DNA of 64,000 nucleotides from JAXLWB01 sp046328715. Lineage in GTDB: Bacteria; Chloroflexota; Anaerolineae; Caldilineales; Caldilineaceae. The position numbers were made by a program, and so were the translations under genes. Of the stretch, positions 1 to 8,286 are shown in pieces. The stretch spans positions 61,812 through 125,811 of the forward strand of contig JAXLWB010000029.1 of the NCBI GenBank assembly GCA_046328715.1. Reading direction: 5' to 3'. Positions within the stretch are counted from its first letter, which is position 1; each line of letters begins with the position of its first letter. The notes below the pieces were generated by a model that did not search any database, was not told where the DNA came from, and saw nothing but the letters and a program-made list of their open reading frames with translations.

Positions 1-1298
1 CGGTCGGTGATATTCATGTAGCCATCGCTGCGAATTGTGGCTACATCGCCGGTGCGGAACCAACCATCGGCTGTAAAACTCTCGGCACTGGGCTCACGCT
101 TGAAGTAACTCTTGATCACCCAGGGACCACGCACCTGCAACTCGCCCATCGTCACCCCATCCCATTTGATCACCTCACCTGCCTCATTGACAATCCGCAT
201 CTCGACACAGATGGGTGTATAGCCCTGCATGGCTTTGATATCCCATTTTTCGGCGTCGGTCAGGTCGTCGTGTTGAGACTGTAACTTGGAGACGGTTCCG
301 AGTGGTGACAATTCGGTCATACCCCAGGCGTGGAGTACATTGACGCCCAGTTCCTTTTCGTAACTCTCAATCAACCCGCGTGGCATTGCCGATCCACCCA
401 CGATCAAGGCGCGGATAGACGAGATATTGCGAGGGTTGGCCTTGAGTTCATGATAGAGCGCTGTCCAGATGGTCGGTACCCCAGCGGCAACCGTGACTCG
501 GTATTGTTCGATCAGCTCTGCCAGCGGCTTGCCTTGTAGATGGGGACCTGGCATCACGAGATCCGATCCGTTGGCAAGGGCACCAAAGGGAATCCCCCAC
601 GCCATTGCATGAAACTGGGGGACGACAGGCAACACAACATCAGTTTCGCGCAGACCTAATGAGTTGGCATTACAGACGCCCAGAGTGTGCAAAAAGATCG
701 AACGATGGCTATAGAGTGCCCCTTTGGGGTCGCCGGTCGTGCCGCTGGTGTAACACATGGCGGCAGCCAACTGTTCATCTGTGCTGCGCCAAGTGTACTC
801 TTCGGTGGCGGCTGCCATCAGTTCTTCGTAGCGCAGGAGATTGGGTAGGGTTGTGGTGAGCGTGGCTGGTGTATTAAAGACGACCAAATGCTGCACGCCT
901 TTGATTTGCCCTGCCACCTTTTCAAAGAGCGGCAGCAGTGGACCGTCAATAAAGATGACTTTGTCCTCCGCATGATTAATAATATAGGCCAGTTGGTCGG
1001 GTGAAAGCCGGATATTGAGCGTGTGACAGATTGCACCAGCACCAGGAATGCCAAAATATAGTTCCATGTGCTGATAGTTGTTGAAGGCAAAGGTGCCGAC
1101 CCGATCACCGACGTCAACTCCCAATGTTTCCAACACATTGCCCAGGCGTTTGACCCGTTTGTAAAAGTCAGCAAAAGTGTATTGATGAAAGCTGCCATCC
1201 GGCAATTTTGTCGTGATTCGCTTGTTGGAATGCATTTTGTTGGCATGTTCCACGATGCGATCTAGGGTCAGCGGATAATCCATCATTAGCCCTTGCAT
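1..1298 (-). CDS. AMP-binding fatty-acyl-CoA ligase (C-terminus beyond window edge)
   Basis: Adenylate-forming enzyme that activates a carboxylic acid to an acyl-AMP and then an acyl-CoA. Translating the minus strand from position 1298 gives an open frame that runs off the left edge, about 432 residues. The phosphate-binding motif YTSGTTGDPKG sits at residues 183-193, followed by WGMTELSP and a GWFRTGDVA segment typical of medium/long-chain fatty-acid ligases. The start is chosen because GGGAG lies a few bases upstream. The C-terminal lid domain is outside the window. The acyl chain length cannot be read from the sequence. Confidence 0.93.
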   Translation of the reverse strand, partial: MQGLMMDYPLTLDRIVEHANKMHSNKRITTKLPDGSFHQYTFADFYKRVKRLGNVLETLGVDVGDRVGTFAFNNYQHMELYFGIPGAGAICHTLNIRLSPDQLAYIINHAEDKVIFIDGPLLPLFEKVAGQIKGVQHLVVFNTPATLTTTLPNLLRYEELMAAATEEYTWRSTDEQLAAAMCYTSGTTGDPKGALYSHRSIFLHTLGVCNANSLGLRETDVVLPVVPQFHAMAWGIPFGALANGSDLVMPGPHLQGKPLAELIEQYRVTVAAGVPTIWTALYHELKANPRNISSIRALIVGGSAMPRGLIESYEKELGVNVLHAWGMTELSPLGTVSKLQSQHDDLTDAEKWDIKAMQGYTPICVEMRIVNEAGEVIKWDGVTMGELQVRGPWVIKSYFKREPSAESFTADGWFRTGDVATIRSDGYMNITD

Positions 1299-1475
1299 AC
1301 TCAATCTCCCTTGATATAAAGTTCTGAAAAGGTAAAGATACCTCGTTGATTCAATGAAACGAATTGGATTTTTGTAGAGGTTCGGTATAAGCATGATAGC
1401 ACAAGAGACGATTTTCTATCAATGCCTTTACGAGATATTCGTAAAGGATGATTGCCTTTATCGCGCTATCTACGC

Positions 1476-1481
1476 TATAAT
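1476..1481 (+). promoter_or_regulatory. TATAAT -10 box for a probable leaderless transcript
   Basis: A perfect TATAAT with TTGCCT at 1452-1457 (18-base spacer). Transcription would begin at about 1488, right at the ATG at 1489. No Shine-Dalgarno sequence precedes that ATG, so a leaderless mRNA is the simplest reading. Confidence 0.5.
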
Positions 1482-1488
1482 CTCCTGC

Positions 1489-1755
1489 ATGCAACATGAA
1501 ATCTGGATTCCTGCACTCCACCGCGACATTACGAATGGGATTGACCGTATCAAAGTCGAAGGAACCTCGGTCAACGAGGTGCTCAACGCACTGGACGCCC
1601 AATTTCCTGGCTTGCGTGCCCGCCTGTGTGACGAAAACGGCATCCGCCCCAGCATTGCCGTAGCCATTGACGGTGTGGTCACGCGCAAAGGGCTGCGTCA
1701 AAAATTGGAAGCACCCAGCGAAATTCATTTTGTCCCGGCGATGAGTGGGGGTTAA
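1489..1755 (+). CDS. ThiS/MoaD-like ubiquitin-fold sulfur carrier
   Basis: Small beta-grasp protein of 88 residues ending in the diglycine tail SGG-stop, the tail that E1-like enzymes adenylate and thiocarboxylate in MoaD and ThiS. The core VEGTSVNEVLNALDAQFPGL matches the family pattern for the helix after the second strand. A longer frame opens at 1393, but its first 32 residues look unrelated and a TATAAT box lies inside them, so the ATG at 1489 is preferred. No partner (MoaE, ThiG or an E1) is adjacent, so the target pathway is unknown: molybdopterin, thiamine, cysteine or tRNA sulfur transfer are all possible. Confidence 0.8.
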   Translation: MQHEIWIPALHRDITNGIDRIKVEGTSVNEVLNALDAQFPGLRARLCDENGIRPSIAVAIDGVVTRKGLRQKLEAPSEIHFVPAMSGG

Positions 1756-1760
1756 AAGCT

Positions 1761-1805
1761 GACAAGAAGACAAGAAGATTTAGCGTTTCTTCTTGTCTTC
1801 TTGTC
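1761..1805. repeat. Perfect 18-bp inverted repeat, terminator-like
   Basis: Arms 1761-1778 and 1788-1805 are exact reverse complements built on the word GACAAGAAGA, with a 9-base loop. More copies of TCTTCTTGTC follow to about 1825. It lies six bases after the sulfur-carrier stop. Confidence 0.85.
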
Positions 1806-1860
1806 TTCCTATCTTCTTGTCTTTTTGCTTGTATTTCCTCAACAAAGAAAGAGCTACCAA

Positions 1861-2853
1861 ATGCGACTGGTTCAATGGATCGATCCGGCTGGCGAACGGC
1901 GAGTGGGTGTCGTCAGCGAGGATGGGACGCGCTTACAAACGGTGCGGAGCGTTGCTTCGGTTTACGATTTGGCACAACGTGCCTATCGTCAGGGAGTACG
2001 ATTGGAAGCGCTGGTTGCTGATCAACTGGGCGAAGAGTCGGTGGAGTATGCCCCGCTGCTGAACGAAAAGCGTCTGCTTGCCCCACTCGACCATCCCGAC
2101 CCAGCCCACTTTATCATCAGTGGCACGGGACTGGATCACCTGGGCAGCGCAATGGCACGCAACGCCATGCACACCTCGGCCAGCAACAGCGAGACCGACT
2201 CAATGAAGATGTTTCGCTTGGGCTTAGAAGGCGGCAAACCGGAAGCTGGCAAAATCGGCAGCGCCCCGGAATGGTTTTACAAAGGAGACGGCAGCATTGT
2301 CGTGCCGCCCGAAGCTCCGCTCGATTTGCCTCCCTTTGCCCTAGATGGCGGCGAAGAAGCCGAATTGGTCGGGCTCTACCTGATCGGCGATGACGGCGAA
2401 GTGTTGCGCATTGGTTATGCGCTGGGCAATGAGTATGCCGATCACATTCTGGAGCGGCAGAACTACCTCTACCTCGCCCATTCCAAGCTGCGCCAATGCT
2501 CCTTCGGCCCAGAAATTCTGCTCGGCGACGCTCCAGGCAAAATCGACGGACAGGTGCGCATCGTACGCAATGGCGCAACGCTCTGGTCCGGCGACATCCA
2601 CACCGGCGAAGAGAACATGACCCATTGGCTCTCCAATATTGAGCACCATCACTTCAAGTATGAACTCTTCCGCCGCCCTGGCGACATTCATGCCCACTAT
2701 TTTGGTGCATCTGCCTTGAGCACGGCTGCCGGCATCAAACCCGAACTCGGCGACATCTTCGAGATCGAGTCGCCACTATTTGGGCGACCATTGCGTAATC
2801 CATTGGGTCAGAAGAGCAAGCAGGAAACGCTGATCCAGGTTCGATCTTTATAA
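1861..2853 (+). CDS. FAH-family GguC/AraD1-like protein
   Basis: A 330-residue protein of the fumarylacetoacetate-hydrolase superfamily, closest by eye to the GguC/AraD1 group, which occurs with sugar-acid catabolism (arabinonate-type) genes. Visible marks are FIISGTGLDHLGSA near residue 80, a middle section with WFYKGDGSIVVPPEAPL, acidic residues in GGEEAELVGLYLIGDDG and the C-terminal EIESPLFGRPLRNPL. The frame extends 20 residues upstream, but that part is encoded by the inverted repeat, so the ATG at 1861 is taken; AAAGAG precedes it. Likely role: a hydrolase, lyase or dehydratase on a 2-keto-3-deoxy sugar acid. The exact reaction is not determined. Confidence 0.85.
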   Translation: MRLVQWIDPAGERRVGVVSEDGTRLQTVRSVASVYDLAQRAYRQGVRLEALVADQLGEESVEYAPLLNEKRLLAPLDHPDPAHFIISGTGLDHLGSAMARNAMHTSASNSETDSMKMFRLGLEGGKPEAGKIGSAPEWFYKGDGSIVVPPEAPLDLPPFALDGGEEAELVGLYLIGDDGEVLRIGYALGNEYADHILERQNYLYLAHSKLRQCSFGPEILLGDAPGKIDGQVRIVRNGATLWSGDIHTGEENMTHWLSNIEHHHFKYELFRRPGDIHAHYFGASALSTAAGIKPELGDIFEIESPLFGRPLRNPLGQKSKQETLIQVRSL

Positions 2854-2857
2854 ATAT

Positions 2858-2911
2858 GAGATATACCTGGTTATTGGTAATTACGTAATTACCAATAACC
2901 AGGTATATCTC
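2858..2911. repeat. 54-bp perfect palindrome
   Basis: Bases 2858-2884 are the exact reverse complement of 2885-2911, with no spacer. It sits four bases after the preceding stop codon and shares the word ATTGGTAATT with the hairpin at 5270-5299. It could act as a terminator, but only weak T tracts follow. Confidence 0.9.
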
Positions 2912-2942
2912 CCAATCTCCTAATCTCTAATCTTTACTCCCT

Positions 2943-3698
2943 ATGAACACCCACGAACGTTATCTCTTTGATCTGCAAGGCTTTATCACGGTTCCTGATG
3001 CACTCAATGCAGAGCAGCTTTATGAATTGAACCGAATTTGGGACAAACACATCGCTGCTGATACAACCTCTGAGACCACCACCCAACGCTGGGGCAACCT
3101 ATTGACCTGGGGGCAGGCCTATCGCAACTTGATCGATAATCCTCGTATCACACCTTATCTTGGTGAGATTTTGGGGAAGAATTTCCGGCTTGATCACGAC
3201 TACGCTGATCTGATCCGCACGGGCAAGGGGCCGATTGGCACTCGTCTGCACGGTGGTAGTACCCCGTTCGATCCGTCACAATTTTATCGCTTCCAAGACG
3301 GGCGCTTCTACAACGGCTTAACCGTAGTCGCCTACAATTTGTGTGACGTGCACCCGGGTGACGGCGGCTTTGGCTGTGTGCCAGGTAGTCACAAAAGCAA
3401 TTATCCTTTTCCCGATGAGTGGAAAGAGTTGGAAAATTTTCAACCTTTCATGCGTGCAGTTACCGGATCGGCAGGTACTGCCATCATCTTTACCGAAGCC
3501 TTGACCCACGGCACCCTTCCCTGGCATGGAGCGGGCGAGCGGCGTACGCTCTTCTTTAAATACAGCCCCTTCCCAGTCTCCTGGTCGGCACGCTATTATA
3601 ATGCAGACGACTATGAGGAATTAACCGAAACCCAGCGTGCCATTCTGGAAGCACCGAATGCTCGCTACCGCGGACGGGAAGCACATCGATCGAAATGA
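2943..3698 (+). CDS. Phytanoyl-CoA dioxygenase (PhyH) family protein
   Basis: Predicted non-heme iron, 2-oxoglutarate-dependent oxygenase fold, 251 residues. The signature GDGGFGCVPGSHK is at residues 139-151 and a distal THG (His189) is followed by Arg200/Arg201 for 2-oxoglutarate. The proximal metal motif, HxD in human PHYH, aligns by eye with His103-Gly-Gly105, so the carboxylate ligand appears to be missing. In known radical halogenases (SyrB2, WelO5) the same loss opens a halide site, but many environmental PhyH-like proteins may share HGG without being halogenases. The gene lies in the same direction as the GguC-like and flavoenzyme genes. The substrate is unknown. Confidence 0.88.
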   Translation: MNTHERYLFDLQGFITVPDALNAEQLYELNRIWDKHIAADTTSETTTQRWGNLLTWGQAYRNLIDNPRITPYLGEILGKNFRLDHDYADLIRTGKGPIGTRLHGGSTPFDPSQFYRFQDGRFYNGLTVVAYNLCDVHPGDGGFGCVPGSHKSNYPFPDEWKELENFQPFMRAVTGSAGTAIIFTEALTHGTLPWHGAGERRTLFFKYSPFPVSWSARYYNADDYEELTETQRAILEAPNARYRGREAHRSK

Positions 3699-3742
3699 AG
3701 GAATGAGGGGAAGACAAGAAGATAAGAAGACCAGAAAACAAG

Positions 3743-4693
3743 ATGAAAACAAATTCTATCGCCGTCATCGGTGCGGGTGCGATTGGGTTGACGAGTGCGA
3801 CGAAGTTACTTGAGGCTGGCCATCGTGTAACCGTTTTGGCCCGCGAGGCAACACCCAATACCACATCTGATGTAGCGGCTGCCTATTGGGCACCCCATGA
3901 GTATGATAGTGATCGCCGCCGCCAGTGGACCAAAACCAGCCACGCTCAATTCCTGAAACTGCGTGAAGATCCTGCCACCGGCATTGATCTGCTCGACATC
4001 TATGAGTTAAGCGAAGAAGCGCCCGATTTGAACTACGACTATGGGATTGAGGTTAGCCCTATCGGGGCGGGTATTTTCCCGGCACCGTGGCAGGGCTTGT
4101 GCATTCATGTGCCACGCATTGATGTGCCGACCTACATGCCTTGGCTCTTTCAACGTGTACAGCAACTGGGTGGCGTGGTGAAAGTTGCCACCGTGAAGAG
4201 CTTGCAAGAGTTGACCGGTTCATTTGATAGCATTGTCAATTGTACGGGATTAGGGGCGGCTCCACTTTGCGCGGATGCCATGTTTCCGATTCGTGGTCAG
4301 GTGATGCGGGTGCGCAAATTTCCTTCGCTGCGCCCGGCGATCATCAGCGCCCATAATGCTGCGGGCGTTGCCTATATGATTCCACGGCGCAATGATGTGC
4401 TGATGGGCGGCACCTTTCAATATTACGACGACAAGCGCGAAGTCGATGCCGAGATTGCCGAGGGGATCTTTGAGCGCTGCGCAGCCTTTTACCCCGAACT
4501 TCGCCGTGAGGATATTCTGGAGCACAGGGTTGGGCTGCGTCCCGGACGCCACGAAGTACGCCTTGAAGCGGAACAGTTGCCGGATGGCACGTTGGTCGTT
4601 CACAACTATGGCCATGCCGCCTATGGACATACGTTATCGTGGGGTTGTGCGTTGGAAGTTGTTCAAATCATCGAGCAAGCCGCTGCGTCTTAG
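3743..4693 (+). CDS. D-amino-acid-oxidase-like FAD-dependent oxidoreductase
   Basis: A 316-residue DAO-family flavoenzyme. The N-terminal IAVIGAGAIGLTSA is the Rossmann GxGxxG for the FAD ADP moiety. GLRPGRHEVRLE contains the substrate-carboxylate arginine of D-amino-acid oxidases, and the C-terminal HNYGHAAYGHTLSWG corresponds to the family FAD/active-site loop. Expected reaction: oxidation of a D-amino acid or related amine to an imino acid with hydrogen peroxide release. The family loop is usually GHGGxG; here it reads GHAAYG. The spacer before the start holds one arm of the GACAAGAAGA repeat word, which also serves as a purine-rich ribosome site. Confidence 0.9.
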   Translation: MKTNSIAVIGAGAIGLTSATKLLEAGHRVTVLAREATPNTTSDVAAAYWAPHEYDSDRRRQWTKTSHAQFLKLREDPATGIDLLDIYELSEEAPDLNYDYGIEVSPIGAGIFPAPWQGLCIHVPRIDVPTYMPWLFQRVQQLGGVVKVATVKSLQELTGSFDSIVNCTGLGAAPLCADAMFPIRGQVMRVRKFPSLRPAIISAHNAAGVAYMIPRRNDVLMGGTFQYYDDKREVDAEIAEGIFERCAAFYPELRREDILEHRVGLRPGRHEVRLEAEQLPDGTLVVHNYGHAAYGHTLSWGCALEVVQIIEQAAAS

Positions 4694-4763
4694 CCAATTG
4701 CAGATCGCTTGCCCGATAGTCTGAAACCAAGAAGATCTGTTTAACAAAGCAGGTTCCTCTAGC

Positions 4764-4832
4764 ATTCCGTGTTCCTTGATTTCCGTGTTTACAATGCCTT
4801 TTCCTAAACACGGAAATCAAGGAATATGGAAT
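4764..4832. repeat. 28-bp inverted repeat, dispersed copy A
   Basis: Arms 4764-4791 and 4805-4832 pair at 26 of 28 positions with a 13-base loop. The core TTCCTTGATTTCCGTGTTTA recurs, also as a hairpin, at 27028-27093 behind selD, so this is a dispersed family. Confidence 0.85.
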
Positions 4833-4870
4833 TTCTATCGTTTAGTTTGAGGATTGCTTCGTGAATGATT

Positions 4871-4917
4871 CAAAGAGAAAGGGCACTGTATCCTAGACAC
4901 AGTGCCCTTTCTCTTTG
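4871..4917. terminator. Bidirectional hairpin terminator
   Basis: A perfect 19-bp stem (4871-4889 with 4899-4917) and a 9-base loop, followed by a T-rich stretch on the plus strand. It lies between the flavoenzyme gene and the convergent small gene at 4943. Confidence 0.85.
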
Positions 4918-4942
4918 TTTTGCTGTTCAATTGTAAACGGGT

Positions 4943-5170
4943 TCAGTTTCGTTTTGCAGCAAGACGACGACCGATTGGAGCGCGTTGTCCCTGATAAGAG
5001 ACAATGGTATTAGCTGCCCACGCCAACAAACGGCGAATCTGCTCACTACCTGCACCTACAACTTCGGCAAACGACGGCATTTCTGGAGTATAAATATAAC
5101 CACGATACGGCCCACGGGCACGTCGCTCATACTCTTCACGATTCACTAGAAATAACTCATAATCAAACAT
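4943..5170 (-). CDS. Small protein of unknown function
   Basis: A 75-residue protein starting MFDYELFLVNREEYERRARG; I do not recognise a family. The ATG at 5170 is chosen over one eight codons upstream because GAAGAGAG lies about seven bases before it. The sequence has charged, amphipathic N-terminal residues and a basic C-terminus (RRLAAKRN), with no membrane segment and no cysteines. It is monocistronic, with hairpins on both sides (4871-4917 and 5270-5299). The good ribosome site and isolated position argue that it is real. Confidence 0.6.
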   Translation of the reverse strand: MFDYELFLVNREEYERRARGPYRGYIYTPEMPSFAEVVGAGSEQIRRLLAWAANTIVSYQGQRAPIGRRLAAKRN

Positions 5171-5269
5171 ACGAATACTCTCTTCTATATACAAAGGTTT
5201 GTTTTAAATTTCACAAGCATCATAGTATAAGTGAAGAGAGTTACAACCGAGTAGCATCTTCGAAAGTGA

Positions 5270-5299
5270 GTCATTGGTAATTGGGTAATTACCAATGAC
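5270..5299. repeat. 13-bp perfect inverted repeat
   Basis: Arms 5270-5282 and 5287-5299 enclose GGGT. The word ATTGGTAATT is shared with the 54-bp palindrome at 2858. It lies 11 bases after the end of the exporter operon, a plausible terminator. Confidence 0.8.
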
Positions 5300-5310
5300 C
5301 GTCGCCCATT

Positions 5311-6573
5311 TTATTCATACTTAAATGTACGGACCGCAATTGCAAACAGCACCACCGCCGCACCAACCAAGACGCTAATCTCAGGCAGCACCGTGGAAAA
5401 GCCAGCGTTGTTGAAGATCAACTGATGCAGTCCATCCATCACCCAGGCTACGGGTGAAAGGTGACCGAGGGTGCGCATGAAGGAGGGCACAATCTCAAGC
5501 GGCCACCAGGCACCGCCCAACGGTGCGAGTGATAGCCCTAATAGGTTTGTCAAGCCATTCGCCTGTCCTTCACTGCTGATATGCGGCGCAATGGCGAAAG
5601 CCAGCGCTGTTACGCACAGCACAAAGGCCGCCAACAGGCTCAAAAGCGCCAGCGGGTTCTGCCCAAAATCTACGCCCATAAAATAGCCAACTCCGAAGAC
5701 TAGCAAATATTGAATCATACCTAGCACAAAGTAGGTGCAAATTTTGCCCGCCAAAAGCTGTGCCTTGGAGATCGGCAAGACCACGAGCCGTTGCAAGGTC
5801 CATTGTCGTCGCTCGCGGAACAGGGTGATCATGCCTCCCAACACGGTAAACATTGTATACATGGCACCCATCCCAGGCACCGATTGGTTGAAGCCATTCG
5901 CTTGCCGTTGATCCGTCTCAGCTTTGGTTGGGATGTAGCGGATGACAGGCGGCTCTTCGGACAGAGTGGAGGTTGTGTTGCTAAAGACTGCCTGACTAAA
6001 CTGATCACGGGTCTGGGGGGAAAAAAAGTGTGCCTTCTCCCTTGGTGCTGCTGCTTCCAACATGGCATCGGCCACGCCTGCGGCCAGCGCCGCACTGTTG
6101 GCGCGTTGAAGTACAGCTTCCAGCGTCCGTTGCACCGGACTGGGAAAGCTGGGATTGGCGGTCGAGTAGAAGTCGATCTGGACCGGCTGCATGGCGGCCA
6201 ATGCTTTCGCATAGCCCTGTGGAATTACAATCAGCGCCTGGGAGTTGCTGTGCCGCACGCGATCTTGCCCTTCGGCTTTGGTTAATGTTGCGCCTTCCAA
6301 ACCACAGGCGTCGTCGGGCGTGTTATCGACCGGGCAAAGCAGCAGTGTTTCGTTTGCCTGATGCAATTCGTCGACGAGGGCATTCGAAAGTTCGCTCTGA
6401 TCCAGATCGAGTAGATCGATTCGCTGCCGTTCTGGGTCACTGTTATCGCTAAAGGCCCAGCCTAAGATAAAACTCAGAGTCACGGGCAGAAGGATCAAGC
6501 CAATTAGGTTGCCGCGAGATGCAAAGAAGACCCGCAGGTCGTTCAGGGTGATGGTCAAAATGGTTCGTATCAT
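5311..6573 (-). CDS. ABC-2 type exporter permease (second subunit)
   Basis: A 420-residue membrane protein of the ABC-2 family. The first transmembrane helix (about residues 20-45) is followed by a long extracytoplasmic domain, then five or six hydrophobic segments in the C-terminal half with FRERRQWTLQRLVVLPIS before helix two, as in NatB/YhaP-like exporters. The ATG at 6573 is two bases past the stop of the upstream permease, and GAG precedes it, so the two are translationally linked. Together with the ATPase at 8286-9290 it should form a heteromeric efflux pump. The substrate (drug, lipid or peptide) is unknown. Confidence 0.88.
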   Translation of the reverse strand: MIRTILTITLNDLRVFFASRGNLIGLILLPVTLSFILGWAFSDNSDPERQRIDLLDLDQSELSNALVDELHQANETLLLCPVDNTPDDACGLEGATLTKAEGQDRVRHSNSQALIVIPQGYAKALAAMQPVQIDFYSTANPSFPSPVQRTLEAVLQRANSAALAAGVADAMLEAAAPREKAHFFSPQTRDQFSQAVFSNTTSTLSEEPPVIRYIPTKAETDQRQANGFNQSVPGMGAMYTMFTVLGGMITLFRERRQWTLQRLVVLPISKAQLLAGKICTYFVLGMIQYLLVFGVGYFMGVDFGQNPLALLSLLAAFVLCVTALAFAIAPHISSEGQANGLTNLLGLSLAPLGGAWWPLEIVPSFMRTLGHLSPVAWVMDGLHQLIFNNAGFSTVLPEISVLVGAAVVLFAIAVRTFKYE

Positions 6574-6575
6574 CT

Positions 6576-8186
6576 CTATAACCCCACGCGCCGTTTGAAA
6601 AGCCAACTCCCCACCAGGAAGAGCACCATGCCAAGGCCAAATAGAAAAAGTAGGTTGGGCTGGATATCGCTTTGGCCTCGAGCGAGTTTACCAAAGGCGT
6701 CTACCCCCCAGTAGATCAGCGAAAAACGGGCCGCACTCGCAGGCAGATTGAGGCCAAAGGCACCTCCCAATACACCCATGCCGATGTTCAACATCGGCGC
6801 AATCAGGCGCACCTGCTCTGGCGAACGAGCCAAACCGACTAACAGTACGCCAACTCCCGAAACGCAGAGCGCCAGTCCAAGCACTACCACCAAAATCGCT
6901 GCCAGGTTCGTCCCCCATATGAAGGTGGGTGTCCCTCCTACCAGCGAGGCGATCAACGTCAGTGCAGTCAACAAAAGCAAGAGTTGCGCCACGATCACGA
7001 TCAAGTTGCCCAGCAGTAGACCCAACAAGATTTGGTGGCGTGGCGTCGGCGAAACCAGCAGCCGTTGTAGCGTTCCCTGTTTGCGCTCTTCATAGATGGC
7101 CAACAAACCAAAGACACCGGTAAAGAGCGAAAAAAAGACCGCCTGCGAAGCGCCGATCTGGCTGATGATGATTGCAAAAACGTTGCCTTCCTGGATGCGG
7201 TCAAGTGGCTGTTGTTTGAGGGTGAGATTGCCAGCATTCGGGCTGAAAAGACAGGTGATCGGCGCTATGGTTTGTGACAGGTTGGCACTTTGCAATAACC
7301 CACTCACCTCCGCTGCATCGACCTGGCCAAAATCGACGCCTGGGAGGAGTGTGTCGCCTGCTTCCTTTATAATTGACGACAGTGCCACCTTGGTGCGCAG
7401 CAGTTGGTTGACAATCCCCTCGACTACGCTGCGCACAATCGTAACTTCAATCGGGCGACCGCTGTTGGCGTAGACCTCAACCGTGCTACTGATATATTTC
7501 GCATCGCTGACGGTCAGCGTACTGGCAACCCCTGGCATCAACTGCTTGCTAAAGTCGGGCGGGATGAGGATCGCAGCCGCATACTTGCCCGTATCGACCC
7601 CGGCGCGTGCACTGGTCGTATCGCTCAGCGCCTGGGAGGCCAATAAATCGCCTAAGGTGCCAGAAAAGGTCGTGGTGGTTGGCGTCGAGGCGAGCAATGG
7701 ACAGGTGAGCGTGCCAAAGCTCAATCCATTGCCATTGTTACCACCGCTGATAACCGAGGTTGCCGAGATCGTCTGCGACAGTAAGATGCTGGTCAAGAGG
7801 TCGCCATAGTTGAAGGCAAAGCCACCCGTTTGGTTTTGTGTGGTAAGACTCTGGGCGACTGTGTTGCTGAGGGCGGGATTCTGCCCAAGCTGATTGCCCA
7901 GATTTAAGGTTTGTCCACCCACGGTAAAAGTGATTGTGTTCAGATCGAGTGACTGTGTATTGCTGACGAGATTGCTTTGTTGCAGATCAAAGCCTTGATC
8001 CTGGTTGACGACCGCAATCGGAATGTCGCGGATCGGCAGATTATTCCCATCTGATCCAAACCCACCAAAGGCCAGCCCGATAATGGTTGAGAGCAGCAGC
8101 GGCGTCGCAAACATGATTAGGATGAGGTTGCGGTCACGCAGCGTGGTGTAGAGTTCTTTCCAGGCAATTGCCCAAATTTTCGCCAT
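6576..8186 (-). CDS. ABC-2 type exporter permease (first subunit)
   Basis: A 536-residue ABC-2 permease beginning MAKIWAIAWKELYTTLRDRN. One N-terminal membrane helix, then an extracytoplasmic region of about 300 residues rich in Ser, Thr, Gln and Asn, then five C-terminal helices with YEERKQGTLQRLLVSPTPR before the second. The ATG at 8186 is used because the upstream part of the frame is encoded by an inverted repeat; CAAGG precedes it. Its partner at 5311-6573 has the same topology with a shorter external loop, so the pump is a heterodimer. Confidence 0.88.
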   Translation of the reverse strand: MAKIWAIAWKELYTTLRDRNLILIMFATPLLLSTIIGLAFGGFGSDGNNLPIRDIPIAVVNQDQGFDLQQSNLVSNTQSLDLNTITFTVGGQTLNLGNQLGQNPALSNTVAQSLTTQNQTGGFAFNYGDLLTSILLSQTISATSVISGGNNGNGLSFGTLTCPLLASTPTTTTFSGTLGDLLASQALSDTTSARAGVDTGKYAAAILIPPDFSKQLMPGVASTLTVSDAKYISSTVEVYANSGRPIEVTIVRSVVEGIVNQLLRTKVALSSIIKEAGDTLLPGVDFGQVDAAEVSGLLQSANLSQTIAPITCLFSPNAGNLTLKQQPLDRIQEGNVFAIIISQIGASQAVFFSLFTGVFGLLAIYEERKQGTLQRLLVSPTPRHQILLGLLLGNLIVIVAQLLLLLTALTLIASLVGGTPTFIWGTNLAAILVVVLGLALCVSGVGVLLVGLARSPEQVRLIAPMLNIGMGVLGGAFGLNLPASAARFSLIYWGVDAFGKLARGQSDIQPNLLFLFGLGMVLFLVGSWLFKRRVGL

Positions 8187-8203
8187 AATAAGCCTTGTGA
8201 GGT

Positions 8204-8286
8204 GCAGAGTTGCAAAGCGGCAAAGTGACAGAGTTTCTATCACTTTTCAACTTTTCAACTCTGCAACTGTGCCCCTTTGCAACTTT
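8204..8286. repeat. Imperfect inverted repeat inside the exporter operon
   Basis: AGTTGCAAAG near 8210 pairs with CTTTGCAACT near 8275, with further partial pairing inward. It uses the same GCAAAG/GCAGAG vocabulary as the spacers at 42381 and 57236. It lies between the ATPase and the first permease and could reduce permease expression. Confidence 0.65.

Noticed and set aside
1351..1773. 140-codon minus-strand frame over the sulfur-carrier gene
   Set aside because: It overlaps a recognisable ThiS/MoaD-like gene on the other strand and resembles no protein family.
2117..2578. 153-codon minus-strand frame in the GguC-like gene
   Set aside because: Arg/Cys-rich composition typical of an antisense shadow, no start signal.
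3743..4693. Glycine oxidase ThiO as partner of the ThiS-like gene
   Set aside because: The Arg-containing GLRPxRxxVRLE and the C-terminal loop fit D-amino-acid oxidase better, and the two genes are separated by unrelated genes.
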